A stretch of DNA of 64,000 nt, taken from Stappia sp. BW2 (GTDB taxonomy: Bacteria; Pseudomonadota; Alphaproteobacteria; Rhizobiales; Stappiaceae). The stretch covers positions 434,001 through 498,000 of the forward strand of contig NZ_VIRG01000036.1 of assembly GCF_008107695.1 (NCBI RefSeq), written 5' to 3'. Of the stretch, positions 15,031 through 23,851 are shown in pieces. Positions within the stretch are counted from its first letter, which is position 1; each line of letters starts with the position of its first letter. A model generated the notes under the pieces. The model did no database searches, had not been told where the DNA came from, and saw only the letters and a program-made list of their open reading frames with translations. The translations under genes and the position numbers were made by a program.

Positions 15031-16477
15031 GCTTGGCTTGGGCTGATGTTGGAAGGTCGCATGGCCGCTGCGTCCGCCCCTTGTCCCAGGCCTTGAGCTG
15101 GTCAACGGCGCGTCTGGGGCCGAGGGTCAGGCGAAAGAAGTCGAACAGGCCTGGACGTACCGAGGCGAAAAAATAATTGAAGTGAAGCGCAAAGAAGCGA
15201 AAGCGCAGATGGCGGAACCTGTCTGCGGTCATTCTGTCGGGAATGCGCACGCTATACCGTCTGGGCTCCGGCAGAGTTTCGCTTGACCCGGCCGGCCGGG
15301 CATACCGCGCCACCGGTGCGGTGCGGCCGCCGCAGAGCGGGTCGTGGGGGCCGTAGAGATCCGTCCAGTCGACACCGGAACGGGCCACCGCCGTCACGGC
15401 GTCGCCAAACCCGCCGTCCGGTCCGAACGCACCCAGGCAATCGAATGCGGGCCCCAGCGTGACAAAAGAAAAACCGCCGGGGCGCCTGACGATATCCGGC
15501 TGTCGGCGCAGAACCGCGGCAAGAATATAGATCGCCACGAAGGTGCCGCAGCTGTGGGACACGAACACAAGGTCCGTGTCGTCCTCTGCTTCCGCAGCCG
15601 CGGCAACGATCAGATCGGCGCTTTCCTCGATGCGGGCAACCATGTCCGGGTGGTCGCTGCGGGCAAGCCGGGCCATGAAGTGCCAGCTGTTGACCAGGTA
15701 CCGGAAGAAGGACCTGGGCTCCAGCCAGGTCATGAGCAGATAAACCGCGACCAACCACGCCGCGCTGCTTCCCAGGAACACAGCCCAGGCCGCTTCATCC
15801 GCATGTTCCCCCTGGATGGCAGCCGCCACATTGCGGAAAATCACCGGCGCCAGAAGGAGCGGCGGCAGCAGGCTGGCCAGAAAATAGAGAAAAAGGCCCA
15901 CGGGAGGATAGAGGCAAAACACCCCGTGCGCCCAATTGCTTCTCAGGGCGGCACGGTATCCACCGGCCTGCGCGATCATCAGGAAAGACCGCAGTGCATC
16001 CCAAATCGTGCGCGGCCAGGAGCGTTGAAAATCGGGTTTGATGACGTCCCGCCAACCAAGTTGCACAAACGTCGTGTCGACGCGGCCCTCCGGCCAGTCT
16101 ACACGCCCGCTCCAACTGGCCGTGGTGCTTCCAGGCGCGAGGCCTTCCTTGAGTGGGGAAAAGGCACCGTCCACTCCCCGGATGGTCAGGAAAGTGTCGA
16201 ACTCCTTCTTGAGCATCGGGAAACAGTGCCGGGTCGGGCGTAAATCATAGCCAGGACAATAGATCACGAGCCGCTTCAGATGCGTCTTGATAAGCCTCTC
16301 CCCCAATACCAAGCCTTCCCATTTGGCCCGTAGTCGCAGTGCGATTAGCCTTATGGCACCAGCTGCGGTCAAGTCTATGTTTTCTCCGGCGCGGCGATCT
16401 ACCCAGTTAAAACGAGCAGGGAAGGGGCCTTCGAGGCACGCTCTCCTTTGCAGGCTGGACATTCCTTTCGCCGTCAT
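14987..16477 (-). CDS. Membrane-embedded alpha/beta-hydrolase-like protein, unknown function
   Basis: A 496-residue protein I cannot assign to a named family. Visible parts: an N-terminal cytosolic segment with a core strand (LKRLVIYCPGYDLRPTRHCF, around residue 68); two hydrophobic segments near 195-215 and 240-260; then a hydrolase-like elbow DLVFVSHSCGTFVAIY near 300-315 resembling a GxSxG lipase motif with Ser replaced or displaced to SHSCG. The C-terminal 40 residues are basic and low complexity. It could be a lipase-like enzyme acting at the membrane. The start could be ATG 16477 or the ATG five codons later. It is a single gene convergent with, and overlapping, the VOC gene, and divergent from panC. 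Confidence 0.7.
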   Translation of the reverse strand: MTAKGMSSLQRRACLEGPFPARFNWVDRRAGENIDLTAAGAIRLIALRLRAKWEGLVLGERLIKTHLKRLVIYCPGYDLRPTRHCFPMLKKEFDTFLTIRGVDGAFSPLKEGLAPGSTTASWSGRVDWPEGRVDTTFVQLGWRDVIKPDFQRSWPRTIWDALRSFLMIAQAGGYRAALRSNWAHGVFCLYPPVGLFLYFLASLLPPLLLAPVIFRNVAAAIQGEHADEAAWAVFLGSSAAWLVAVYLLMTWLEPRSFFRYLVNSWHFMARLARSDHPDMVARIEESADLIVAAAAEAEDDTDLVFVSHSCGTFVAIYILAAVLRRQPDIVRRPGGFSFVTLGPAFDCLGAFGPDGGFGDAVTAVARSGVDWTDLYGPHDPLCGGRTAPVARYARPAGSSETLPEPRRYSVRIPDRMTADRFRHLRFRFFALHFNYFFASVRPGLFDFFRLTLGPRRAVDQLKAWDKGRTQRPCDLPTSAQAKPSGHPGSGRFARVR

Positions 16478-16527
16478 TATGCTGCACCCGCGAAAAGAAA
16501 CCCGGACGGCAAACGGGGCGCGGGAGG

Positions 16528-17391
16528 ATGAAAACGATGATCATCTGCCGGACAAAGGCGGAGATGCGCGAGGCCTTGCGAGGTTGGAAGCGCGCTGGTG
16601 ACACGGTCGGGGTGGTGCCGACCATGGGCTACCTGCACGAAGGGCATCTCGGCCTCGTGCGTATGGCGCGGCAAAACGCGGACCGTGTGGTTGCCACCAT
16701 CTTCGTCAATCCCACCCAGTTTGGCCCCAACGAGGATCTGACGACTTACCCGCGCGATGAAGCCCGCGATCTGGCGCTTCTGGAAGCGGAAGGCGCCGAC
16801 GCCGTGTTTCTGCCGAGCGTTGAGGAAATGTACGGCGCCGGCGGGGACACCTTTGTCGAGGTTCCGGGCCTGTCCTCCATCTTGCAGGGCGCACTCAGGC
16901 CAGGTCATTTCCGGGGCGTCTCAACGGTGGTGACCAAGCTCTTCAATATTGTCACGCCGGACTTCGCCGTCTTCGGCGAGAAGGACTATCAGCAGCTCAC
17001 CTTGATCAGGCAGATGGTGCGCGATCTCGACATGCCGCTGGAAATCGTGCCGCACAAGACGGTGCGCGAGGCCGACGGGCTCGCGATGTCGTCACGCAAT
17101 GTGCGCCTGACGCCGGAACATCGGGCTGAGGCTGTTCAGCTCAGCCGGTCGCTTACCGCTGCCGAGGAGCTTGCGAAATCCGCCCCGGCCATTTCGGCGC
17201 TGGAAGCCGCTGTTCGAAAAAGCCTTGGCGAAGCGCCCTCCGGAAAGGTTGAAAGCGTCGATATCCGCGATGCGGAAACCCTTGAGGAGCTCTCCGGCAC
17301 GCTCGACCGCCCGGCCGTCGTGCTGCTGGCCGTGCGCTTCGGCACCGTTCTCCTCATCGACCAGCGGGTGATTGCGCCCGCCACCCGATAA
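16528..17391 (+). CDS. panC: Pantothenate synthetase
   Basis: A 287-residue PanC that joins pantoate and beta-alanine using ATP to give pantothenate, the last step of vitamin B5 synthesis in the cytosol. Signature elements are all present: PTMGYLHEGHLGLV (HxGH nucleotide motif, about 31-44), IFVNPTQFGPNEDL, FGEKDYQQL near 150, and READGLAMSSRNVRL (KMSKS-like region, about 180-195). Length matches the family. It is followed after 33 bases by panB, so both condensing steps of the branch are co-transcribed; the order panC-panB is the reverse of the enterobacterial order. The start is supported by GGGAGGA upstream. Confidence 0.97.
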   Translation: MKTMIICRTKAEMREALRGWKRAGDTVGVVPTMGYLHEGHLGLVRMARQNADRVVATIFVNPTQFGPNEDLTTYPRDEARDLALLEAEGADAVFLPSVEEMYGAGGDTFVEVPGLSSILQGALRPGHFRGVSTVVTKLFNIVTPDFAVFGEKDYQQLTLIRQMVRDLDMPLEIVPHKTVREADGLAMSSRNVRLTPEHRAEAVQLSRSLTAAEELAKSAPAISALEAAVRKSLGEAPSGKVESVDIRDAETLEELSGTLDRPAVVLLAVRFGTVLLIDQRVIAPATR

Positions 17392-17424
17392 TCCGTCTCA
17401 AGCCCCTTATCGAAAGGACGCCGC

Positions 17425-18234
17425 ATGAGCACCCAGAAACCCGTCCGCCGTATCACGGCCCCGCAGATCAACCGCCGCAAGGGCGCAGACCCCATCGTCT
17501 CGCTGACCTCCTATCACGCGCATACGGCGGCTATCGTCGACAAATATGCCGATTTCATCCTGGTGGGGGACAGCCTCGGCATGGTCATGCACGGCATGGA
17601 ATCCACCGTTGGCGTTTCGCTGGAACTGATGATCATGCACGGCAAGGCCGTGGTGCGCGGAACCAGCCGGGCACTGGTGGTGGTCGACATGCCCTTCGGC
17701 ACCTATGAGGAAAGCCCATCGGTTGCCTTTCGCAACGCCGCCCGCGTGATGAAGGAAACCCAGTGCGGTGCTGTGAAGCTGGAAGGTGGCGCACGCATGG
17801 CCGAGACCATCCGCTTCCTGACCGAACGTGGCATTCCGGTGATGGCTCACATCGGTCTGACACCGCAGTCGGTCAACGTCATGGGCGGGTTCAAGACGCA
17901 AGGGCGAGACGAGGACAGCTGGGCGAGCCACGAGGAAGACGCAAGGGCCGTTGCCGAGGCCGGCGCATTCGCGCTTGTTGTGGAAGGCATGGTCGAGCCG
18001 CTGGCGGCAAGGATCACCAAGAAGATCTCGATTCCAACCATCGGCATCGGCGCATCGGCGGAATGCGACGGCCAGATCCTGGTGCTGGAAGACATGCTTG
18101 GCCTCAATCCGACGCCGCCGAAGTTCGTCAAGGTCTACGGCAATCTCGGCGGTCAGATCGAGGCGGCGGTGAAGGCTTATTCTGACGAGGTCAAGGACCG
18201 CAGCTTCCCAAGCGAGAACGAAGTTTACCGGTAA
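17425..18234 (+). CDS. panB: 3-methyl-2-oxobutanoate hydroxymethyltransferase
   Basis: A 269-residue PanB, transferring a hydroxymethyl group from methylene-tetrahydrofolate to 2-oxoisovalerate to give ketopantoate. Motifs: [32 protein letters not shown] (metal-binding Asp), [13 protein letters not shown] and [14 protein letters not shown], then [21 protein letters not shown]. It is a homodecameric TIM-barrel enzyme. An SD (GAAAGGACG) precedes ATG 17425. It lies 33 bases after panC. No panE is in the window. Confidence 0.97.
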   Translation: MSTQKPVRRITAPQINRRKGADPIVSLTSYHAHTAAIVDKYADFILVGDSLGMVMHGMESTVGVSLELMIMHGKAVVRGTSRALVVVDMPFGTYEESPSVAFRNAARVMKETQCGAVKLEGGARMAETIRFLTERGIPVMAHIGLTPQSVNVMGGFKTQGRDEDSWASHEEDARAVAEAGAFALVVEGMVEPLAARITKKISIPTIGIGASAECDGQILVLEDMLGLNPTPPKFVKVYGNLGGQIEAAVKAYSDEVKDRSFPSENEVYR

Positions 18235-18481
18235 GGCCGGGTTCGCACCTGTCGGCTCGACAACCCGGACGCCGTGAAACTTGGATCCGGGGTCGGGGCG
18301 CCCGTGCCTCGCCTTTTGAACGCATGCCCACCTCGTCCGCCGGTGGCTCTCCGGTCCCGACTCGTGCTGACGCTTGGCCGGGATGACGATGGAAAGGTTT
18401 GTTTTCCGGCGCTATCCGATGGAAAAAATCAACGCCCGATTTCCGGCTGCAAAGCCTCCGCGCCGGGCGTAAGGTCGGGTC

Positions 18482-19546
18482 ATGCTGATGACACGACCCA
18501 GTTTTGACAGGCTCTATGAAGCGCTCCTGAACCGTGATCCGTCTTACGATGGTCGCGTTTTTGTCTGTGTGGCTTCCACTGGCATCTTCTGCCGTCTGAC
18601 CTGCCCAGCGCGCAAGCCGAAACGGGAGAACTGCACCTTCTACGACACGGTATCGGAGTGTTTCGACGCGGGGTTCCGGCCTTGCAAACGCTGCCGTCCG
18701 ACCACGCCGGAGGCAAGTGCCGACCCGGTGGTGAAACCGCTGATCGAGGCGTTGGAAAAACGGCCTGCCTATCGCTGGGGCGAGCCGGATCTCGTGCGCC
18801 TGGGGTTTGACCCCTCCACGGTGCGCCGGGCCTTCAAGCGCCATTTCGGCATGACCTTTCTGGAAATGGCCCGCCAGCGGCGCCTGCAGGAAGGCTTCTC
18901 CACGCTTGCCGAAGGCGGCAAGGTGATCGATGCACAGCTCACGGCAGGCTTCGACTCGCCAAGCGCGTTCCGCGAGGCCTTTTCCAGGATCCTCGGCCAG
19001 TCTCCCGGTGCCTTTTCCGCCAAGCCGCTGCTCTTTGCCGACTGGGTGGCCTCACCGCTCGGCCCGTTGATTGCCGTTACCGACAGGACCCAGCTGCACC
19101 TTCTGGAATTCCTAGACCGTAAGGCCTTTCCGGCCGAGTTCAGGAAACTCCAGACCTTTGCCAAGGGCGAGATCGGCTTTGGGCGGACGGAGGTCACCGA
19201 CCAGATCCAGAGCGAACTCGACCGTTTCTTTGCTGGAACGGGCGGCCGGTTTGAAACAAGGCTGGCATTGCACGGATCTGCCTTCACGCGGGATGTCTGG
19301 CGCGCGCTGTTGACCATTCCGCCCGGCGAAACACGAAGCTATTCCGAACTGGCACGGGCCTTGGGGCGGCCGGAGGCAGTGCGCGCGGTCGCTCGCGCCA
19401 ATGGCGCCAACCAGATCGCGCTTGTGGTGCCCTGCCACCGGGTGATCGGCGCCGACGGCTCTCTGACCGGTTATGGCGGGGGGCTCTGGCGCAAGCAACG
19501 GCTGATCGAACTGGAGCAGAGCTACCGGAAGACACCGGCCGCTTGA
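18482..19546 (+). CDS. ada: Ada: bifunctional methylated-DNA methyltransferase and transcriptional activator
   Basis: A 354-residue full-length Ada. The N-terminal zinc domain shows GIFCRLTCPARKP (Cys 37 and 41) and FRPCKRCRP (Cys near 68 and 71); in Ada one of these four zinc cysteines accepts methyl groups from phosphotriesters and switches on DNA binding. An AraC-type HTH follows (TVRRAFKRHFGMTFLEMARQRRLQEGF, then GFDSPSAFREAFSRILGQSPGAF). The C-terminal methyltransferase has the PCHRV active-site motif near 320 (VVPCHRVIGADGSLTGYGGG), repairing O6-methylguanine. It acts in the adaptive response to alkylation. Starts at ATG 18482 (an alternative ATG lies two codons on), with AAGGTCGGG upstream. 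No alkA/alkB beside it. Confidence 0.95.
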   Translation: MLMTRPSFDRLYEALLNRDPSYDGRVFVCVASTGIFCRLTCPARKPKRENCTFYDTVSECFDAGFRPCKRCRPTTPEASADPVVKPLIEALEKRPAYRWGEPDLVRLGFDPSTVRRAFKRHFGMTFLEMARQRRLQEGFSTLAEGGKVIDAQLTAGFDSPSAFREAFSRILGQSPGAFSAKPLLFADWVASPLGPLIAVTDRTQLHLLEFLDRKAFPAEFRKLQTFAKGEIGFGRTEVTDQIQSELDRFFAGTGGRFETRLALHGSAFTRDVWRALLTIPPGETRSYSELARALGRPEAVRAVARANGANQIALVVPCHRVIGADGSLTGYGGGLWRKQRLIELEQSYRKTPAA

Positions 19547-19643
19547 CGGACGGCCCGCGTGCCGGCCAGTGGCGGGGATCGCAGCAGGCAACGCTCCCCC
19601 TTGAACAAGGCCGTGCAAGTGCCGACGTTCTTGCACGGACGCA

Positions 19644-20747
19644 TCACCGGTCGAAGCGGACAGGCACCTGCATCTTCATATGCGCTACGCGAATATCGCG
19701 CGGAAACTTGGGCATGGGCGAGGCCCTGCGCACCATGTCGAGCGCGGCCTGATCCAGCAACGGGTGACCGGAAGACCGGGTGATGCGAATGCCGGAAACA
19801 GAGCCGTTGGAGGAAATCGTGAAGCTGACGCTCACTATTCCTTGCAGTCTCTGGCGTTTCGCTTGCCTCGGATAGCGTTTTGCCCGGCGCAGTTTCGCCA
19901 CCACCTTGCCCTGGTAATTGGAAGTCGCCTTCGTGCCGCCGTCGTTGGTGCGGGCATCCGCCCGGCCATTGGCGTTGGAGTTCGCGCTTCTGCTGGTGAT
20001 GCGCTCGCCACCTTTGCGGGCGCTGGCCTCCGCCCCCTTGGTCTGTGCTTTTTGGGATTTTCTGGATTTTTCGCGCTTGTCCGGCTTGGCAGCTTCCGCC
20101 TTGCGCACCGGCGGCTTGGGTTTGCGGGTCGGCGTCTGTGTGATCTCGGCAAGCGGATCGGCAATGGGCTGTTGCGCTTCGGTTTGCGGTTCCACGGGCT
20201 TTACTGGCCTCACCGGCGCGGCGGGCTCCACCCGTGCAAGGTCGACAGGCTTTTGCTGCGATGCCGGCTTGACCGGTTTAACGGGATCCGGTGTGACCCG
20301 GCCTTGTGCTGTCTCTGTCTGCGTCTTCGGCGGTGTGACGGGCGCTGTCACCGGCTCAGTGGACGTAACGCCTGACACCGCCGGAACGGACGGGACAGGT
20401 TCAGAAATCGGGCTGTCAGGCACAGCCTCGGCAACGGCCGTGACTGGCTGAGCCTCCACCGGTTTCATCGGTGTGTCGGGCGGCACCTCGGGCGTTGCCG
20501 CACGTTCGTCCACGTCTTCAATTGGTGTCGCGTCCGGCGTCACGTCTTCGACCGGCTGATGGTCGGCAACTGCATCCACCTTCGCGCCGGCAACAAGATC
20601 TTCAATGGACCCGATCACGGAGACGCCGCCACCTTCTGAAGCTGCAATCGAGACTTCGTTGGGATCTTTGGCAAAGAAGGCGGCACCGGTGCCGTGCAGC
20701 ACCAGGGAAAGGATTGCCCCGGCAGCAAGGAAACGCGAGAAACTCAC
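19644..20747 (-). CDS. tonB: TonB-family energy-transducing protein
   Basis: A 367-residue TonB-like protein: N-terminal TM anchor (about residues 5-25), a long Pro/Val/Lys/Glu-rich periplasm-spanning linker (about 75-250, for example VKPVEPQTEAQQPIADPLAE), a basic stretch, and the C-terminal TonB domain (YQGKVVAKLRRAKRYPRQAKRQR ... LQGIVSVSFTISSNGSVSGIRI ... LLDQAALDMVRRASPMPKFP). It couples the ExbBD proton motor to outer-membrane receptors. Overlaps the upstream exbD by four bases (ATGA), last gene of a five-gene operon. No TonB-dependent receptor is adjacent, so the ligand (iron chelate, B12, other) cannot be told. Confidence 0.9.
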   Translation of the reverse strand: MSFSRFLAAGAILSLVLHGTGAAFFAKDPNEVSIAASEGGGVSVIGSIEDLVAGAKVDAVADHQPVEDVTPDATPIEDVDERAATPEVPPDTPMKPVEAQPVTAVAEAVPDSPISEPVPSVPAVSGVTSTEPVTAPVTPPKTQTETAQGRVTPDPVKPVKPASQQKPVDLARVEPAAPVRPVKPVEPQTEAQQPIADPLAEITQTPTRKPKPPVRKAEAAKPDKREKSRKSQKAQTKGAEASARKGGERITSRSANSNANGRADARTNDGGTKATSNYQGKVVAKLRRAKRYPRQAKRQRLQGIVSVSFTISSNGSVSGIRITRSSGHPLLDQAALDMVRRASPMPKFPRDIRVAHMKMQVPVRFDR

Positions 20748-21142
20748 TTCGAGCCTCTTCTTGTAATGAGCACGATGTTGCTGCGCCCGGCATCCTTCAG
20801 GTCGCGCAGCACCTTTTCCAACGCATCCGCCTTCAATGTGCCGTCGGCAGCCACCTTGACCGGGCCGTCTGAGCCATCTGTCGTACCATGTGTTGCCAGC
20901 CAGTCGGCGACACCGATCTCGGTATCTCCGGCAAAGGTTCGGCCTTGCTGGTCGACGATGAGGGCGCCGGTGGACCGGATGGTCTCGTCCTCCAGAATGT
21001 TCAGCGGGGGCTCGATTTTCCTGGCATCGTCCCGGGCAACCGATCCGGCAAACAGGAAAAAGATCAGCATCAGGAAAACGACATTGATCAGCGGAATGGT
21101 GTTTTCCGGCGGTTCGCGGCGTTGTGGCAATTTCAAGCGCAT
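20744..21142 (-). CDS. ExbD-like protein with Asn in place of the proton-carrying Asp
   Basis: A 132-residue ExbD/TolR family protein: short cytosolic N-terminus, one TM segment (PLINVVFLMLIFFLFAGSVA, about 17-36) and a periplasmic domain ending ADALEKVLRDLKDAGRSNIVLITRRG. In ExbD and TolR the TM begins with an essential Asp in the pattern (P)xIDVxxxLLxFF. Here the codon is AAT (Asn) at residue 20. The neighbouring second ExbD keeps Asp. The gene lies between exbD-2 and tonB. It probably forms a mixed ExbD dimer within an ExbB pentamer, giving an asymmetric motor; alternatively it is a scaffold. This substitution appears, from memory, in other alphaproteobacterial operons of this type. Confidence 0.85.
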   Translation of the reverse strand: MRLKLPQRREPPENTIPLINVVFLMLIFFLFAGSVARDDARKIEPPLNILEDETIRSTGALIVDQQGRTFAGDTEIGVADWLATHGTTDGSDGPVKVAADGTLKADALEKVLRDLKDAGRSNIVLITRRGSK

Positions 21143-21150
21143 GAGATCAC

Positions 21151-21525
21151 CTATCGTCCCGTCACCAGAATGCTCTTCAACCCGCTTCGGCGGGCCGCCG
21201 ACATGACGTCGACCACGTCCTGAACGTTGGCATCCGGCCCTGACCAGATCGCGACGATGCTGTTTGCCTTGAGCGCGGAAAAGAGTTCCGGCATGTCCGC
21301 CTTCAGGATCGGGCGGCCGTTGAGTTCCAGCTTTTCCGGCGCGTGAATGCGCAGGTAGGCCGGCCTTTCCACCGCGCCGCCGCCTTCACCGCCGCTGGAG
21401 AGATCCAGCGACTGATAACGCGTGAAGCTTGACGCCAGCATGAAGAACAGCAGCAGCAGGAAGATGACATCGATCAGCGAGGTCAGGCCAACGGGCTTGC
21501 GCCGGGCCCTTGCTTTAAACTGCAT
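21151..21525 (-). CDS. exbD: ExbD biopolymer transport protein
   Basis: A 124-residue ExbD. Start at ATG 21525 (MQFKARARRK): a basic cytosolic N-terminus, then TM GLTSLIDVIFLLLLFFMLAS with the proton-binding Asp intact, then a periplasmic domain (EKLELNGRPILKADMPELFS ... DVVDVMSAARRSGLKSILV). Acts with ExbB to convert the proton motive force into TonB motion. It overlaps the end of exbB by 11 bases, which implies translational coupling. A longer frame upstream of the ATG lies within exbB and is not conserved, so I do not use it. Confidence 0.9.
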   Translation of the reverse strand: MQFKARARRKPVGLTSLIDVIFLLLLFFMLASSFTRYQSLDLSSGGEGGGAVERPAYLRIHAPEKLELNGRPILKADMPELFSALKANSIVAIWSGPDANVQDVVDVMSAARRSGLKSILVTGR

Positions 21526-22237
21526 ACCTCGTCTCCGAAGCCTCCAGCGCCACAATCCGTGCCGAGCCGCGTTCGGCAATGGCGCCGGTGAAGAAGGCCG
21601 TAACGAGCGCTTCCATTTCGGCCTGCTCCGCTTCGATGCGGCTGTCGAACCAGCCGACAATGGCGGAGACGGGGATCGCGACCGACAGGCCGACGGCTGT
21701 CGTCAGCAACGCCACCCAGATGCCACCTGCCAGAACGGAAGGGTCCACCGCCGCGCCAGCGCCCTGCATGGCCTGAAAGGCTTCGATCATGCCGAGCACG
21801 GTCCCCAGAAGGCCAATCAACGGGGCCGTCTGGGCGATCATGTCGAGCGGGCGCAGATAGGCCCTCAGCATGTTGATCCTCTGGATGCAGATCCGCTCGA
21901 CATCCTCTTTCAGAAGCTCGGTCCTGGTGTCGTTGCGGGCTCTGCCCTGAACGAGCCGCAGCATGATGTCGGCAACCACGGATTTTCCGCCGGCGGCCAT
22001 CGCTTTTGCTTCCTGCGGCCGTCCGTCCAGCCACAGGAACAGCGCCTTGCGGGCGGTGCCGAAGCGGCCGACCCCCAGATACAGGAACTGCAGCAGCTTG
22101 GCGGCGATCAGGGCTGCGGCCACCAGAGAAAGAACGAGCAGGAACAACACCACCGGGCCGCCCTGGTCGACAAGGCCGGAGAGCGGAGACAGGAAGTGCG
22201 GCAGGGCCGCGGTTGAGGCATCAGGCATCTTGATCAC
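21515..22237 (-). CDS. exbB: ExbB/MotA/TolQ-family proton channel
   Basis: A 240-residue ExbB with three TM segments: VVLFLLVLSLVAAALIAAKL (about 29-48), the pair LIGLLGTVLGMIEAF and ALLTTAVGLSVAIPVSAIVG near 140-195; the conserved Thr-rich lining is visible in the last two. It forms the pentameric ring around ExbD. Preceded after 13 bases by the gene at 22251 and overlapping exbD. The operon order is hypothetical-exbB-exbD-exbD-tonB. Confidence 0.9.
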   Translation of the reverse strand: MIKMPDASTAALPHFLSPLSGLVDQGGPVVLFLLVLSLVAAALIAAKLLQFLYLGVGRFGTARKALFLWLDGRPQEAKAMAAGGKSVVADIMLRLVQGRARNDTRTELLKEDVERICIQRINMLRAYLRPLDMIAQTAPLIGLLGTVLGMIEAFQAMQGAGAAVDPSVLAGGIWVALLTTAVGLSVAIPVSAIVGWFDSRIEAEQAEMEALVTAFFTGAIAERGSARIVALEASETRYAV

Positions 22238-22250
22238 GCTTGGGTTTTCA

Positions 22251-22730
22251 TCAGAGGATCAGGTCGATTTCCGACCGCGAGTCGATCCGCAGCAGCGGCA
22301 GGCAGTCCTGCTGCGCGGCATCCTGAAGGTCGCAGGCACGCACCTCGTTCAAAAGGACACGGGAGATGCCGGTGCAATCGCCCTTGGCAACGTCATATTG
22401 CCGGACACGCATCTTGCCGGCGGGCAGCTCACCGAAATCAATGGCGGCGTAGCCGGAAACACCATCGGAGGTGTCGAACATCACCAGATCGAGACCAAGA
22501 GCCTTCACAGGTGTCGGCAGGGTGTTGCGGACGACGAAGGTCAAGCGGCAGGACCCATTGACCGTCTCCGCATCATTCAACTGGACGGAAATCTCTTCGG
22601 TTGTCTTGGTGGTCACCTCGGGGGCTGCCTTGGCAAGGCTCTGGGCGCCTGCCCCGGCTGCAAGCTGACTGCTCAGCATCAAGGCAATCGCACAGGTGCG
22701 AACAGGCACCGGAAACAATGATGTCTTCAT
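22251..22730 (-). CDS. Exported protein leading the exbB-exbD-tonB operon, unknown function
   Basis: A 159-residue protein starting at ATG 22730 (MKTSLFPVPVRTCAIALMLS), with a signal peptide cleaved near residue 30 (AGAGAQS). The mature domain has regularly spaced beta-strands (EEISVQLNDAETVNGSCRLT, FVVRNTLPTPVKALGLDLVM) and four Cys (GSCRL, GDCTG, RACDL, QDCLP), suggesting a periplasmic immunoglobulin-like fold with disulfides. It is first in the operon with ExbB 13 bases downstream. I do not recognise a named family. Its position suggests a periplasmic partner of the TonB motor, perhaps coupling to the receptor or to the TonB linker. Longer upstream frame has no support. Confidence 0.75.
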   Translation of the reverse strand: MKTSLFPVPVRTCAIALMLSSQLAAGAGAQSLAKAAPEVTTKTTEEISVQLNDAETVNGSCRLTFVVRNTLPTPVKALGLDLVMFDTSDGVSGYAAIDFGELPAGKMRVRQYDVAKGDCTGISRVLLNEVRACDLQDAAQQDCLPLLRIDSRSEIDLIL

Positions 22731-23224
22731 CCCTTCGCTCTCCTGCAGAGGCTGGCGGCAGGTATGGCTCCACACTGGAAAGTCAGCCGCACACCATTCG
22801 AGTTACAGATATCTCTCCAGCCGGCAGGTTCTGGTCATGCGCCAGGCCGCTGGGGCCGCCATCCCGCTGACAAGGCTGCCCCGTCGGGACACACCAAGGG
22901 TGGGATTGGCTCGCAGAACTGCTGGAGAGTTTGGAGGGCTGAGGCGGCCGGTGCTGTCATGAAAAAGACAGCCGCTGCCTTGGCTATTCGTTCTTTATAC
23001 CGAAAGTGGCAGCCGAGGAAACCGGTCACGCCGAAAAAAGTTGAATTTTTTTATCATGTTTTAAAATGCCCGCCAGCCTGCTGGCTGAAAGAACGAAATG
23101 GCTACGCTCAATGAAACAGCCCGGCAGATTCTGACGCGTGACCGCCTCCAGGCACAGCCATCATTGCGTTGTCAGACAGAGCATGGCTTGATGACTTCGA
23201 GACCTAATGTCGCGGAGCAAGTGC
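22731..23224. other. intergenic region between the tonB operon and lysE
   Basis: 494 bases with the divergent promoters for the TonB operon and the LysE gene. A short AT-rich patch at about 23035-23065 is the best promoter-like area. Small frames on either strand here look random; I see no gene and no recognisable iron-regulator site. Confidence 0.4.
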
Positions 23225-23851
23225 ATGATCGACCCTGCCACCCTGTTGACCTATATCGCGATCGTCCTCGGATTTGTTTTCATTCCAGGACCGGCGACGA
23301 TCCTGACAGTCGCCAGGGCGACCAGTTCGGGAACAAGGGTGGGAATTGCGACGGGGGCCGGTATTGCGGCAGGCGACGTGCTTCACACCGTCATGGCAAT
23401 CGTTGGACTGTCCGCCATCATAGCGACATCGGCGCTTCTCTTCAGTGTCATCAAATACGCCGGTGCGGCCTATCTCGTGTATCTCGGGATCCGGGCAATC
23501 TTCGAGAAAGCCCCGGGCGACCTGACGAGAGGAGCGCTTCCGACCACCGCAGGCCGCGCATTCCGCCAGGCGGTTTTGGCAGAAGTTCTGAACCCGAAAA
23601 CCGCACTCTTCTTCCTGGCCTTTCTGCCCCAGTTTGTTACCCCCGGGAGCGGATCGGTCGCAATTCAGCTCAGCGTATTGGGTATTGTCTTTGTCTTTCT
23701 CGGATTGCTCAGCACGATCGTTTTCGCGGTCAGCGCCGGTGGCCTCGGTAACTTTCTTCGCCGGCACCCGGCCGTCTTGAAATGGCAGGGCAAACTGGTT
23801 GGCACCATCTATTGCGCACTCGGTGTCCGCTTGGCATTGCAGGAACGGTAA
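23225..23851 (+). CDS. LysE/RhtB family amino-acid exporter
   Basis: A 208-residue LysE-family translocator with six hydrophobic segments. N-terminal YIAIVLGFVFIPGPATILTVAR carries the FxPGP motif of the RhtB/LysE family, followed by GTRVGIATGAGIAAGDVLHTVMA, IKYAGAAYLVYLGIRAI and VLAEVLNPKTALFFLAFLPQF (LNPK signature). It should export an amino acid or related metabolite using the proton motive force. I chose ATG 23225, with CGGAG upstream, over the ATG six codons earlier; either is possible. Monocistronic. Confidence 0.9.
   Translation: MIDPATLLTYIAIVLGFVFIPGPATILTVARATSSGTRVGIATGAGIAAGDVLHTVMAIVGLSAIIATSALLFSVIKYAGAAYLVYLGIRAIFEKAPGDLTRGALPTTAGRAFRQAVLAEVLNPKTALFFLAFLPQFVTPGSGSVAIQLSVLGIVFVFLGLLSTIVFAVSAGGLGNFLRRHPAVLKWQGKLVGTIYCALGVRLALQER

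Noticed and set aside
18238-18400. GC-rich intergenic stretch resembling half of a dispersed repeat
   Set aside because: Only a short resemblance to repeat-like wording (GGCCGGGATGACGATGG); no palindrome found to support it.
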